DNA from: Oceanicella actignis
GTDB lineage: Bacteria; Pseudomonadota; Alphaproteobacteria; Rhodobacterales; Rhodobacteraceae
Direction of reading: 5' to 3'
Length of the DNA: 64,000 nucleotides
Assembly: GCF_008124525.1 (NCBI RefSeq)
Contig: NZ_VNHJ01000003.1
Span: forward strand, 62,001 to 126,000
Part shown: piece by piece, positions 26,171 to 34,862 of the stretch
Position numbering within the stretch: position 1 is the stretch's first letter
Layout: each line of letters begins with the position of its first letter
The notes under the pieces: model-generated
What the model was told of the DNA's origin: nothing
Database searches by the model: none
What the model saw: only the letters and a program-made list of their open reading frames with translations
Program-made: the position numbers and the translations under genes

Positions 26171-26782
26171 TCAGCCGCCGGCGGCGGCCAGACGCTCGGC
26201 GACGTTCTCCCAGTTCACCAGGTTCTCGAGGAAGTTCTGCAGATAGGCCGGACGCCGGTTGCGGTAGTCGATGTAGTAGGAGTGCTCCCACACGTCGCAG
26301 CCCAGCAGCGCGGTCTGGCCGAAGCAGAGCGGGTTCACGCCGTTCTCGGTCTTGGTGACCTTGAGCGCGTCGCCCTCCTTGACCAGCCAGCACCAGCCCG
26401 AGCCGAACTGCGCGGCGCCGGCGGCGGCGAACTCTTCCTTGAACTTCTCGACCGAGCCGAAGGCGTCCTTGAGCCGGGCTTCGAGCTCGGACGGCATCGC
26501 GCGGCCCTTCGGCCCCATCATCTGCCAGAACTGGGTGTGGTTCCAGTGCTGGGCGACGTTGTTGAAGATGCCGTTCTGGGCGACCGCGCCGGGCTGGTAG
26601 TTGCCGCGGATGATCTCCTCGATCGGCTTGCCTTCCCACTCGGTGCCGGCGACCAGCTTGTTGCCGTTGTCGACATAGGCCTTGTGGTGGATGTCGTGGT
26701 GGTATTCGAGCGTCTCGCGCGACATGCCAAGATCGGCCAGCGCGTCGTGCGAGTAGGGAAGATCGGGAAGTTCGAAAGCCAT
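26171..26782 (-). CDS. sodB: superoxide dismutase [Fe]
   Basis: 203 aa Fe/Mn-type SOD (EC 1.15.1.1), which converts superoxide to O2 and H2O2. The metal ligands read H28, H82 (in HWNHTQFW), D163 and H167 (in DVWEHSYYIDY). The AAQFGSGW block, with Gln in the second sphere, favours iron over manganese. The length is normal. The start is the ATG at 26782 with AGGAGG six bases upstream. An earlier in-frame ATG 48 nt upstream lacks a ribosome binding site and adds an unconserved tail. Monocistronic, ending at its own terminator. Confidence 0.96.
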   Translation of the reverse strand: MAFELPDLPYSHDALADLGMSRETLEYHHDIHHKAYVDNGNKLVAGTEWEGKPIEEIIRGNYQPGAVAQNGIFNNVAQHWNHTQFWQMMGPKGRAMPSELEARLKDAFGSVEKFKEEFAAAGAAQFGSGWCWLVKEGDALKVTKTENGVNPLCFGQTALLGCDVWEHSYYIDYRNRRPAYLQNFLENLVNWENVAERLAAAGG

Positions 26783-26814
26783 CTTGGTCCTCCTCTGAGC
26801 GAAGTCGCATGAGC

Positions 26815-26894
26815 GGCGCGGCGGAATCATGCCGCGCCCTCGCCGCTCATCTAGTCCGACAAAAAGCGGATGGAAGCAAAAGGTTTCAACCCTT
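26815..26894 (-). promoter_or_regulatory. sodB upstream region with hairpin and dyad
   Basis: A perfect 8-bp hairpin at 26815-26838 (GGCGCGGC / GCCGCGCC) would lie in the sodB leader. Farther upstream, a dyad at 26877-26894 (AAAAGGTTTCAACCCTTT) has a GGTT/AACC core and flanking A/T pairs. It is a candidate operator or promoter element. No classical Fur or Irr box was recognised. Confidence 0.35.
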
Positions 26895-26908
26895 TCCCAT
26901 CCGGCGGA

Positions 26909-27289
26909 TCAAACGGGCAGCAGCGCCGCGGCCACCCGGCGCCCCTCGGCCAGCAGCACGTTGTAGGTGCGGCAGGCGGCGCCGGTGCCCATGATCTCGA
27001 CGCCGATGCCGGCCTGCTCGAGCGCGGCGCGCGCCTCGTCCGGCAGGGGCGCGACGTCGGCGCCCATGCCGACCAGAAGAACGTCGATCTCGGCCGCCTC
27101 GGCCAGGACGGGCGCGAAGACCTCGCAGCTCAGCTGCGCGGCCGCGGCCGGCGCCTCGGGCCAGGGGCGCGGGCCCGAGGGCAGCAGCGCCAGCGCCCCC
27201 TCGTAGCGCGCGCCGCCGACGCGAAAGCCGCCGGCGCCATAGGCGTCGATGGGCTGGCGGTCCTCGAAGTCGATCTCGGTGATGCGCAT
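26909..27289 (-). CDS. Mth938-like domain protein (DUF498)
   Basis: 126 aa single-domain protein of the Mth938/NDUFAF3-like fold. Blocks VDAYGAGGFRVGG-like (IDAYGAGGFRVGG, about 14-26), EIDVLLVGMGADVAPLP and MGTGAACRTYNVLLAEGRRVAAALLP are characteristic. In mitochondria the relative NDUFAF3 assists complex I assembly; in bacteria the role is unknown, but the gene is regularly found after secF in alphaproteobacteria. Here it starts 17 nt after secF with GGAGGG as ribosome binding site, so it is the last gene of the yajC-secD-secF operon. Confidence 0.9.
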   Translation of the reverse strand: MRITEIDFEDRQPIDAYGAGGFRVGGARYEGALALLPSGPRPWPEAPAAAAQLSCEVFAPVLAEAAEIDVLLVGMGADVAPLPDEARAALEQAGIGVEIMGTGAACRTYNVLLAEGRRVAAALLPV

Positions 27290-27306
27290 CGCGCCCTCCG
27301 CTGCGC

Positions 27307-28275
27307 TCAGACCTGCGCGCCGTTGAAGTTCACCCCCGTCGGCCCCTTGGCCGCGCCGCCGGCGCCGCCCGACCAGTCGCGCTTGACGTCAAGGCGCAGC
27401 ACCGCCGCCGCGGCGATGAAGATCGACGAGTAGGTGCCCACCACGATGCCCCAGATCATGGCGAAGGTGAAGCCGCGCATGGTCTCGCCGCCAAGGAAAT
27501 ACAGCGCCAGCAGCGCCAGCAGCGTGGTGCCCGAGGTCATCAGCGTGCGGCTCAGCGTCTCGCCGATGGACAGGTCCAGCAGCTTGTCGAGGGGCATCTC
27601 CTTGTATTTGCGCAGGTTCTCGCGCACGCGGTCGAACACGATCACCGTGTCGTTCAGCGAGTAGCCGACGATGGTCAGCAGCGCCGCGATGGTCGACAGG
27701 TTGAACTGCAGCTGCAGCGCCGAGAACACGCCCATGGTCAGCACCACGTCGTGGACCAGCGCGATGACCGCGCCCAGCGAGAACTGCCACTCGAAGCGCA
27801 GCCAGATATAGACCAGCACCGACAGCACCGACAGCGCCACCGCCAGCGCCCCCTGCACGATCAGCTCGCCCGAGACCTTGGGGCCGACCACCTCGACGCG
27901 GCGGATCTCGACGCCGGGGATCTCGGCCTCGAGCGCCTCGCGCACGCGCTTGACGGTCTGCATCTGGTCGCCCTCGGCGTCCGAGGGCTGGGCCTCGACG
28001 CGCACGAGGATGTCGCGCGGGTCGCCGAACTCCTGCACCTGCACGTCGCCCAGCCCCAGCGCGCCGACCGCCGCGCGCACGCGCGCGATCTCGGCCGGCT
28101 GCGGGGTGCGGGCCTCGATCATCGTGCCGCCGCGAAAGTCGATGCCGAAATTCAGCCCCGCCGTGAAGAGCAGCACGATCGAGGCCAGCACCGCCGCCGC
28201 CGACAGCGTCACGGCAAGGCGCGTCCAGCGCATGAAGGGAAAGCGGACCTCGTCGGGAACCAGCTTGAGTCTCAT
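27307..28275 (-). CDS. secF: protein-export membrane protein SecF
   Basis: 322 aa partner of SecD in the proton-motive-force-driven complex that pulls proteins through SecYEG. TM1 is near residues 20-40, with the SecF hallmark NFGIDFRGGTMIEA just after it. The periplasmic P1 domain follows, then the C-terminal helices with GYSLNDTVIVFDRVRENLR. GGAG precedes the ATG. Only 10 nt separate secD and secF. The hydrophilic Gly/Lys C-terminal tail is short. Confidence 0.97.
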   Translation of the reverse strand: MRLKLVPDEVRFPFMRWTRLAVTLSAAAVLASIVLLFTAGLNFGIDFRGGTMIEARTPQPAEIARVRAAVGALGLGDVQVQEFGDPRDILVRVEAQPSDAEGDQMQTVKRVREALEAEIPGVEIRRVEVVGPKVSGELIVQGALAVALSVLSVLVYIWLRFEWQFSLGAVIALVHDVVLTMGVFSALQLQFNLSTIAALLTIVGYSLNDTVIVFDRVRENLRKYKEMPLDKLLDLSIGETLSRTLMTSGTTLLALLALYFLGGETMRGFTFAMIWGIVVGTYSSIFIAAAAVLRLDVKRDWSGGAGGAAKGPTGVNFNGAQV

Positions 28276-28285
28276 TGCGCGCTCC

Positions 28286-29953
28286 TCAGACGGTCAGCGT
28301 TCGGGGACGCCGGGCGGCGAACCAGATCGAGATGATGAGCCGCGTCACCAGCACCGCGGTGAAGACCGAGGTCAGGATGCCGATGCCCAGCGTGACGGCG
28401 AAGCCCTTGACCGGGCCCGAGCCCATGGCAAACAGGATCACCGCCGCGATCAGCGTGGTGACGTTGGCGTCCACGATGGCCGAGAAGGCGCGCTCATAGC
28501 CCAGCTCGATGGCGCGGGCGGGGCCCTTGCCGGCGCGCAGCTCCTCGCGGATGCGCTCGAAGATCAGCACGTTGGCGTCCACCGCCATGCCCACCGTCAG
28601 CACGATGCCGGCGATGCCGGGCAGCGTCAGCGTGGCCCCCAGCGCGCTGAGCGCGCCGATCAGCATGGCCAGGTTGAACATCAGCGCGATGTCGGCGAAG
28701 ACGCCGAACAGGCCGTAGGCCAGCACCATGAAGACCAGCACGGCGACGAAGGCGACGACCACCGCTCGCTCGCCCGCGGCGATCGAGTCCGCGCCCAGAT
28801 CGGGCCCGACGGTGCGTTGCTCGAGCACCTTGATGCGCGCGGGCAGCGCGCCGGCGCGCAGCAGGATCGCGAGGCGCGTGGCGCTTTCGACCGTGAACGA
28901 GCCCGAGATCTGCCCGGCGCCGCCGGTGATCGGCTCGCGGATCACGGGGGCGGTGATGACCTTGCCGTCCAGCACGATGGCGAAGGGCCGCCCGACATTG
29001 GCCGCCGTCACCTGGCCGAAGCGGCGCGCGCCGGCGGTGTCGAAGCGGAAATTGACCACCGGCTGGCCGGTCTGCTGGTCGAAGCCGGGCTGCGCGTCGG
29101 TCAGCCGGTCGCCGGTGATGAGCGCCTCGCGCTCGAGAATGTAGAAGCGCTGGGGATCGTCCGCGTCGGGAACCTTGATCTTTCCCGGGCCCGGGCGCGT
29201 GTTGGCGTCGGCCGAGGCGCTGTCGACCAGGTGGAAGGTCAGCTTGGCCGTGGTGCCGATCAGCGCCAGCACCTCTTCGGCCGAGCCGACGCCGGGCACC
29301 TGCACCAGGATGCGGTCGCGGCCCTGACGCTGGATGGTGGGCTCGCGCGTGCCAGCGGCGTCGATGCGCCGGCGGATGATCTCGAGCGACTGCGCCATGG
29401 TCGACTCGTCGATCTGGCGGCGCGCGGCCTCGGTCAGGCGCACCACCACCTCGTCGCCCTGGGCCTCGACCTCGATGTCGGGCCCGCCCGCGCCCAGAAG
29501 GCCGCCGCCCACCGGCGTCGCCAGCGCCTCGAGCGCCTTGATCGCGTGCGGCATGCCCGCCGGATCGTTCAGGCGGATGCGCAGCTCGGGGCCGCCCTGA
29601 TCGACGCGGCGAAAGCCGCCGATCAGGTCGCGGATCTCGCGCAGCGTCTTGCGCGCCTCGGGCCAGAGCGCGTCCATGCGCTCGGCATAGACGTCGGCCA
29701 GCTCGACCTCGACCAGCAGATGGGCGCCGCCGCGCAGGTCCAGCCCCAGATTGACCAGCCCCGAGGGCAGCCAGGCGGGCCACAGCGCCGCCTGTTCGGC
29801 CAGCCCCGGATCGGTCCGGCCCGCCTCGAGCGCCTTGCGCGCGTCATTGGCGCGCTCGACCCGGTCGTAGAACAGGTTCGGCAGCGAGAACAGCACGCCC
29901 GCAAGGCATGCCAGGATCACGACCGCCTTCTTCCAGGCAGGGAAATAAAGCAT
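28286..29953 (-). CDS. secD: protein translocase subunit SecD
   Basis: 555 aa. The N-terminal TM is followed by LGLDLRGGAHLLVEVE-type sequence (residues about 67-82). The large periplasmic P1 base/head follows, with VNFRFDTAGARRFGQVTAAN and the GRPFAIVLDGKVI block. Five C-terminal helices then carry GMAVDANVLIFERIREELR. It works with SecF and YajC in late steps of Sec export. The upstream neighbour is yajC, 67 nt away. The length is intermediate between E. coli SecD (615) and shorter forms. Confidence 0.97.
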   Translation of the reverse strand: MLYFPAWKKAVVILACLAGVLFSLPNLFYDRVERANDARKALEAGRTDPGLAEQAALWPAWLPSGLVNLGLDLRGGAHLLVEVELADVYAERMDALWPEARKTLREIRDLIGGFRRVDQGGPELRIRLNDPAGMPHAIKALEALATPVGGGLLGAGGPDIEVEAQGDEVVVRLTEAARRQIDESTMAQSLEIIRRRIDAAGTREPTIQRQGRDRILVQVPGVGSAEEVLALIGTTAKLTFHLVDSASADANTRPGPGKIKVPDADDPQRFYILEREALITGDRLTDAQPGFDQQTGQPVVNFRFDTAGARRFGQVTAANVGRPFAIVLDGKVITAPVIREPITGGAGQISGSFTVESATRLAILLRAGALPARIKVLEQRTVGPDLGADSIAAGERAVVVAFVAVLVFMVLAYGLFGVFADIALMFNLAMLIGALSALGATLTLPGIAGIVLTVGMAVDANVLIFERIREELRAGKGPARAIELGYERAFSAIVDANVTTLIAAVILFAMGSGPVKGFAVTLGIGILTSVFTAVLVTRLIISIWFAARRPRTLTV

Positions 29954-30020
29954 GGGCGCCTTTCCTGAACGACGCGCGGCCCAACGCGCGGGCGCCGGGC
30001 CGCCAGAGCGAGGCGCGGCC

Positions 30021-30347
30021 TCAGGCTTCCTTCGCCGGCTCGGTGCGCGACACCACCGTGGCGATGGTGTTCTTGACCACGCGCACGCGCACGCCGTCGG
30101 CGATCTCGGCCTCGACCTCGTCGTCCTTGACCTTGACCACCTTGGCGATGATGCCGCCCTGGGTGATGATCTGGTCGCCGCGGCGCAGCGCGGCCAGCAT
30201 CTCGCGGTGCTCCTTGGCGCGCTTCTGCTGCGGACGGATCAGGAAGAAGTAGAAGATCACGAAGATCAGGATCAGCGGGATGAAGGAGCCGAAGCCCCCC
30301 ATCGGCGCGCCGCCCGCCGCCTGGGCGTAGGCCGGGGTCACGAACAT
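30021..30347 (-). CDS. yajC: preprotein translocase subunit YajC
   Basis: 108 aa. One transmembrane helix near residues 21-41 (PLILIFVIFYFFLIRPQQKR is the family signature), then a cytoplasmic domain with GDQIITQGGIIAKV. It binds the SecDF complex. GGAGAG precedes the ATG. First gene of the operon yajC-secD-secF-Mth938, served by the promoter at 30401-30428. Confidence 0.97.
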   Translation of the reverse strand: MFVTPAYAQAAGGAPMGGFGSFIPLILIFVIFYFFLIRPQQKRAKEHREMLAALRRGDQIITQGGIIAKVVKVKDDEVEAEIADGVRVRVVKNTIATVVSRTEPAKEA

Positions 30348-30400
30348 GGTCTCTCCATATGCCGGGGGCGCTCGGGCCCCGCTTGCTTGAACTCGGCCGG

Positions 30401-30428
30401 ACTATAGCCCCGGGCGCGGCCGATGCAA
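30401..30428 (-). promoter_or_regulatory. sigma70-type promoter of the yajC-secDF operon
   Basis: On the minus strand: TTGCAT, 16 nt, TATAGT. The predicted transcript start near 30394 leaves a leader of about 46 nt with a good ribosome binding site. Confidence 0.6.
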
Positions 30429-30439
30429 GGCGCGCCGCG

Positions 30440-30454
30440 TTAGCGCGCCCTTAA
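30440..30454 (+). promoter_or_regulatory. CtrA-type binding box ahead of the chemoreceptor operon
   Basis: TTAG, seven bases, TTAA. It matches 7 of 8 positions of the alphaproteobacterial CtrA full-site pattern TTAA-N7-TTAA and lies 58 nt before the small exported-protein gene. TTAA is rare in such GC-rich DNA. A 7-bp inverted repeat (AGCGCGC/GCGCGCT) overlaps it. Confidence 0.45.
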
Positions 30455-30511
30455 GGAAAGCGCGCTTAGCTGGGCGCGCAACCCGCCCACGCCCCTGTGC
30501 CGGAGCCCGCC

Positions 30512-30808
30512 ATGCGCGCAAGCCTGATCGCCGCCGCGTCCGTCGCCATCGCCCTCGCCGCGCCGCTGGGCGCGCTGGTGGCGGCGCCGACGCCCGGCTC
30601 CGGCCCCTACGTCGCCGTCGTGCCGCCCTGGCGCGACGCGGACGCGGTCATCGACAGGGCCGGCGGGGCGCCGCTGCTCCCCTTCCGGGCGCCCTTCGGG
30701 GCCTTGGTCGAAGGCGGCCCGGACCTGCCTCGCCGCCTTGTGGCGGCGGGCGCCTGGACGGTCCTCGACGGCGCGACGCTCGCCATGATCTGTGGAGTTT
30801 CCCAATGA
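30512..30808 (+). CDS. small exported or membrane-anchored protein of unknown function
   Basis: 98 aa. Residues 3-27 form a signal peptide or anchor ([20 protein letters not shown]). A short extracytoplasmic domain follows with a conserved-looking [20 protein letters not shown] and a closing [15 protein letters not shown] recognise no characterised domain. The codon and GC pattern match the neighbours. CGGAG precedes the ATG. The stop overlaps the chemoreceptor start by ATGA, so the two products are made together and this one may be a periplasmic partner or regulator of the receptor (inference). Confidence 0.75.
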   Translation: MRASLIAAASVAIALAAPLGALVAAPTPGSGPYVAVVPPWRDADAVIDRAGGAPLLPFRAPFGALVEGGPDLPRRLVAAGAWTVLDGATLAMICGVSQ

Positions 30809-32514
30809 CGCACCCATCCGATTCCTCCTTCGCCGCCGGTCAGGAGCGGGCGGCGCGCAAGCTGGCCGCCGCCAACTGGGCGCATGCGGCGCTGCTGCCC
30901 GCGATCGCCTGGATGGCCGGCGGGCCCGCGCTGTGGGTCGGCGCGGCGGCCGTCGCGCTCTGCCTCATGGCCGAGGGCGCCGCGCGCGTGGGCGGGCCGG
31001 CCGGCCGCGCGGCGCTGGCGCTGGCGATCATGGGCCAGGCCTGCGCGCTGGTCGCGGCCTTCACGGGCCATCCGTGGCAGATCGACGCGCACATGTATTT
31101 CTTTGCGCTCCTCGCCGCGCTCTCGGCCATGGCCGACGCGCGCGCCCTGCTGGCGGGCGCCGGTCTGGCCGCGGTCCATCACGTGGTCTTCGCGCTTGCC
31201 GCGCCTCAGCTCGTCTTCCCGGGATCGGCCGATCTTGCGTCCACTCTTGCCCGCGTGGGCGTGCACGCGGCGATTCTGGTCATCGAGACGATCGTCCTCG
31301 TCCTTGCCGCGATCGACCGCAAGGCGCTGCATGAAAGCGCGCAGCGGGCGCAGGCCGAAGCGGCCGAGCAGGCGCGCGCCGCCCAGACCGCGCATGAAGA
31401 GGCTCGCGCCGCCGAAGCCCGCGACGCCGCCCGCCGCGCCCAGATGCTCGAAACGCTCGAGAAGGAATTCTCGGCCGCGGTCGCGCGCGGCCTCGAGGGC
31501 GACCTTGGGGCAAGGATCAAGGCGCGCTTCGACGAAGAGACGCTGAACAAGCTGGCCGAGGGCCTCAACCAGCTCTACGCCGAGATCGACGGCGTGTTCG
31601 AGGACATCGAGACCCAGGCCGAGGCGATGGCCGCCGGCAACCTGAACGCGCGCATGGAGCGCCCGCGCCGCGGCCGTTTCGAAACCCTGCGCAACACCCT
31701 GAACCGCACCGCCGAGCGGCAGCGGGCCATGATCGCCGAGATCGTCCAAACCGTCGCCGCCGTCCGCGACGCCTCGCAGGAGATCGAGCAGTCGGCCACG
31801 GGCACCGCCCGCCGCGCCGAGGAGAACGCCGCCTCGCTCGAGGAGATCGCCGCCGCGATGGAAGAGATGGCCGCCTCGGTCGCCTCGAACGGCGCGCGCC
31901 TCGACGAGGCCGAGGGCATGGTGCGCGACGCCGCCTCGGCCGCCGAAACCGGCGAGCGGCGCATCGCCGACGCCATCGGCGCCGTGCGCCGCATCGAGGA
32001 CGGCTCGGCGCGCATCGCCTCGATCATCGACGTCATCGAGGCGATCGCCTTCCAGACCAACCTGCTGGCCCTGAACGCGGCGGTCGAGGCTGCGCGCGCC
32101 GGCGAGGCGGGCAAGGGCTTCGCCGTCGTCGCCACCGAGGTGCGCGCCCTGGCCCGCCAGTCGTCCGACGCCGCGCGCGACATCTCGGCGCTGATCTCGG
32201 AAAGCTCGGCCAGCGTCGCCGACGGCGTGCGTCTGGTTGGCGAAACCGGCGACACCCTCAAGCTGATCGCCGAGCGCGTGCGAGGCCTCGCCTCCACCGT
32301 CAGCGCCATCGCCGAAGCCGGCCGCGAGCAGACCGCCAGCGTCGCCGCCACCTCGGCCTCGGTCTCGCGTCTCGATCAGGCCACGCAGGCCGACGCCGCC
32401 GAAGCGGAAAAGGCCGCCCGCGCCGCGCGCCATGTGCGCACCGAGGCGACGTCGCTGTCCGAGCTGGTCTCGGCCTTCGATCTGGGGGCCGGCGGCCGCG
32501 CGGCGGCCGCCTGA
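30805..32514 (+). CDS. methyl-accepting chemotaxis protein with multi-helix membrane sensor
   Basis: 569 aa. About six hydrophobic segments fill residues 20-175, with the block [20 protein letters not shown] and a downstream [17 protein letters not shown]. That gives a membrane-embedded sensor rather than a periplasmic ligand domain. A coiled-coil linker follows (about 172-230), then HAMP-like repeats. The signalling hairpin tip is [20 protein letters not shown], then [20 protein letters not shown] (about 414-452). It relays to CheA/CheW. Most related sensors in Rhodobacterales carry the same paired-His motif (from memory). Its stimulus is unknown. Terminated 10 bp downstream. Confidence 0.93.
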   Translation: MTHPSDSSFAAGQERAARKLAAANWAHAALLPAIAWMAGGPALWVGAAAVALCLMAEGAARVGGPAGRAALALAIMGQACALVAAFTGHPWQIDAHMYFFALLAALSAMADARALLAGAGLAAVHHVVFALAAPQLVFPGSADLASTLARVGVHAAILVIETIVLVLAAIDRKALHESAQRAQAEAAEQARAAQTAHEEARAAEARDAARRAQMLETLEKEFSAAVARGLEGDLGARIKARFDEETLNKLAEGLNQLYAEIDGVFEDIETQAEAMAAGNLNARMERPRRGRFETLRNTLNRTAERQRAMIAEIVQTVAAVRDASQEIEQSATGTARRAEENAASLEEIAAAMEEMAASVASNGARLDEAEGMVRDAASAAETGERRIADAIGAVRRIEDGSARIASIIDVIEAIAFQTNLLALNAAVEAARAGEAGKGFAVVATEVRALARQSSDAARDISALISESSASVADGVRLVGETGDTLKLIAERVRGLASTVSAIAEAGREQTASVAATSASVSRLDQATQADAAEAEKAARAARHVRTEATSLSELVSAFDLGAGGRAAAA

Positions 32515-32523
32515 CCGGCCCGC

Positions 32524-32556
32524 CCCCGCCGCGCGCCGGCGCGGCGGGGCTCTTTT
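32524..32556 (+). terminator. Rho-independent terminator of the chemoreceptor operon
   Basis: 11-bp perfect arms CCCCGCCGCGC / GCGCGGCGGGG with loop GCCG, followed by CTCTTTT. The T-run doubles as the start of the serS promoter -35 region. Confidence 0.85.
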
Positions 32557-32581
32557 ACATTCGCGTCGGTTCGGGCATAAC
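32554..32581 (+). promoter_or_regulatory. candidate serS promoter
   Basis: TTTACA, a 16-nt spacer, then CATAAC, directly after the preceding terminator. Leader of about 28 nt. Confidence 0.5.
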
Positions 32582-32615
32582 CGCGGCTCTCAGGAAACCA
32601 CCGGAAACGCGAGCC

Positions 32616-33908
32616 ATGCACGACATCCGCCAGATCCGCGAAAACCCGTCCGCCTTCGACGCCGCCCTGGCGCGCCGGGGGCTCGCGCCGGTCGCGGCGC
32701 GCATCCTCGAGCTGGACGCCGCGCGGCGCGAGAAGATCGCCGCCGCCGAAGCCGCCCAGGCCGAACGAAACGCCGCATCCAGACGCGTCGGCGCCGCCAA
32801 GGCCGCCGGCGACGAGGCCGAGTTCGCCCGGCTGCGCGAACTGGTGGCGCAGAAGAAGGACGAGATCGCGCGCCTGGAGGACGAGGCGCGCGCCTTCGAC
32901 GAGCGCCTGCGCGCCATGCTGATGGAAATCCCCAACCTTCCCTACGACGACGTCCCGGACGGGACGGACGAGAACGACAATGTCGAGATCCGCCGCTGGG
33001 GAACGCCGCGCGCCTTCGACTTCGCGCCGCTCGAGCACTACCAGATCCCGGCGGCCGCGGCGGGCCTCGACTTCGAGACCGCCGCGCGGCTGTCGGGCAG
33101 CCGCTTCGTGATGCTGCGCGGCGCCATGGCGCGCCTGCACCGGGCGCTGGCGCAGTTCATGCTTGATCTTCACACGCGCGCGCATGGGCTCGAGGAAACC
33201 TGGACCCCGGTTCTGGTCAAGGACGAGGCCATGCTGGGCACGGGTCAGCTTCCGAAATTCGCCGAGGACAGCTACCGCACCGAGAACGGCTGGTGGCTCA
33301 TCCCCACCGCCGAGGTGACGCTGACCAACACGGTCGCCGGGCAGATTCTGGAACCCGGCGCCCTGCCCCGGCGGCTGTGCGCGCACACCCAGTGCTTCCG
33401 CTCGGAAGCCGGAAGCGCCGGCCGCGACACCGCCGGAATGCTGCGCCAGCATCAGTTCGAGAAGGTCGAGATGGTCTCGATCGTCCGCCCCGAAGACAGC
33501 CGCGACGAGCTCGAGCGCATGACGCGCTGCGCCGAGGCCGTGCTCGAGGCGCTCGAGATCCCCTACCGCACCGTCGTTCTGTGCGCCGGCGACATGGGCT
33601 TCGGCGCCCGCCGCACGCATGACGTCGAGGCCTGGCTGCCCGGCCAGGGCAAGTATCGCGAAATCAGCTCCTGCTCGGACTGCGGCGACTTCCAGGCGCG
33701 GCGCATGAACGCCCGTTTCCGCCGCGAGGACGGCGCCAAGCCCGAGTTCGTCCACACCCTCAACGGCTCGGGCCTGGCGGTCGGGCGCACGCTCATCGCG
33801 GTGGCCGAGAACGGCCAGCAGGCCGACGGCTCGATCCGCCTGCCCGAGGCCCTGCGCCCCTACATGGGCGGCGCCGCCGTCATCCGCCCCGACGGCGCGC
33901 TGGCCTGA
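32616..33908 (+). CDS. serS: seryl-tRNA synthetase
   Basis: 430 aa class II aminoacyl-tRNA synthetase that charges tRNA-Ser and tRNA-Sec. The N-terminal [22 protein letters not shown] opens the long antiparallel coiled-coil arm (about 30-100). Class II motif 2 is seen in [26 protein letters not shown], which also gives the Ser-binding loop. Motif 3 is [18 protein letters not shown]. The length equals E. coli SerRS. No T-box or other leader element is apparent. Confidence 0.98.
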   Translation: MHDIRQIRENPSAFDAALARRGLAPVAARILELDAARREKIAAAEAAQAERNAASRRVGAAKAAGDEAEFARLRELVAQKKDEIARLEDEARAFDERLRAMLMEIPNLPYDDVPDGTDENDNVEIRRWGTPRAFDFAPLEHYQIPAAAAGLDFETAARLSGSRFVMLRGAMARLHRALAQFMLDLHTRAHGLEETWTPVLVKDEAMLGTGQLPKFAEDSYRTENGWWLIPTAEVTLTNTVAGQILEPGALPRRLCAHTQCFRSEAGSAGRDTAGMLRQHQFEKVEMVSIVRPEDSRDELERMTRCAEAVLEALEIPYRTVVLCAGDMGFGARRTHDVEAWLPGQGKYREISSCSDCGDFQARRMNARFRREDGAKPEFVHTLNGSGLAVGRTLIAVAENGQQADGSIRLPEALRPYMGGAAVIRPDGALA

Positions 33909-33974
33909 TCCGGCCGCCCGCGCGCGGATCGGAGCCGAGATCGCCGCGGATCATCCTCGCCGCCCGATGCGGCC

Positions 33975-34007
33975 GCCCGCGCGCGGACCCGACATCCGCG
34001 CGCGGGC
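33975..34007 (+). terminator. 13-bp hairpin between serS and surE
   Basis: Perfect arms GCCCGCGCGCGGA / TCCGCGCGCGGGC with a 7-nt loop, and no T-run. An 18-nt sequence at its 5' arm, CGGCCGCCCGCGCGCGGA, also occurs at about 33911-33928. It may end serS transcripts or attenuate read-through into surE. Confidence 0.45.
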
Positions 34008-34064
34008 GCTGGACGCGCCCCGATCAAGCCGCTAAGTCTTCGCCGACAAGCGGAAAGAGGGCGC

Positions 34065-34850
34065 ATGCGTATTCTCATCACCAATGACGACGGAATCACG
34101 GCCGAGGGGCTTGCCGCGGCCGAGGACATCGCGCGCGAGGTCGCCGGACCGAACGGCGAAGTCTGGGTCGTCGCGCCGGAAATGGAGCAGTCCGGCGTCG
34201 CGCACTGCATCTCCTACACCAAGCCCATGCGCCTCGTGCCGCTGGGCGCGCGCCGCTGGGCGGTCGACGGCTCGCCCGCCGATTGCGTGATCGTGGCGCT
34301 GCGCCGCCTGATGGCCGAGGCGCCGCCCGATCTGGTCATTTCCGGCGTCAACCGCGGCCACAACGTGGCCGAGGACGTGGTCTATTCGGGCACGGTCGGC
34401 GGCGCGATCGAGGCGGCGCTGCAGCGCGTGCGCGCCATCGCGCTCAGCCAGTATTACGGACCCGAGAACATCGACGCCGCCGATCCGTTCGAGGCCGCCC
34501 GGCGCCTTGGCCCGCGCGTGGTGCGCCGGATCCTCGAGCTGCCCTGGGACGAGAAGGCCGATTACGGCCTGTTCTACAACGTGAATTTCCCGCCCCTGCC
34601 CGCCGACAAGGTGCGCGGCGTGCGCGCCGCCCGCCAGGGCCGGCGCCCCGGCGGCGCCTTCGAGGTGCGCGAGCACATCGCCCCCAACGGGCGCACCTAT
34701 TACTGGCTGGCCCATGGCCGCGGCAACCGCGAGGCCGCCGCCGGCGTCGACGCGCGCGAGGCTTCGGAGGGCTGGATCACCGTCACGCCCATGCGCGCCG
34801 ATCTCACCGCCGCCGACCGGCTGGACGAGATCGCCGCCGCGCTCGGCTGA
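34065..34850 (+). CDS. surE: 5'/3'-nucleotidase SurE
   Basis: 261 aa metal-dependent survival-protein phosphatase acting on nucleoside monophosphates. The N-terminal MRILITNDDGI supplies the metal-binding D8-D9 pair, and later family blocks include VISGVNRGHNVAEDVVYSGT, continuing VGGAIEAAL. The length is typical. Followed by pcm after 12 nt, the classic surE-pcm pair; both act in stress and stationary-phase survival. Confidence 0.97.
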   Translation: MRILITNDDGITAEGLAAAEDIAREVAGPNGEVWVVAPEMEQSGVAHCISYTKPMRLVPLGARRWAVDGSPADCVIVALRRLMAEAPPDLVISGVNRGHNVAEDVVYSGTVGGAIEAALQRVRAIALSQYYGPENIDAADPFEAARRLGPRVVRRILELPWDEKADYGLFYNVNFPPLPADKVRGVRAARQGRRPGGAFEVREHIAPNGRTYYWLAHGRGNREAAAGVDAREASEGWITVTPMRADLTAADRLDEIAAALG

Positions 34851-34862
34851 GGAGAGGGGTCC

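Noticed and set aside
26783-26830. Upstream ATG for sodB giving a 16-residue tail
   Set aside because: No ribosome binding site and unconserved. The ATG at 26782 has AGGAGG at proper distance.
30607-32433. 608-codon minus-strand frame opposite the chemoreceptor
   Set aside because: Shadow of the receptor coding sequence; no motif, no ribosome binding site.
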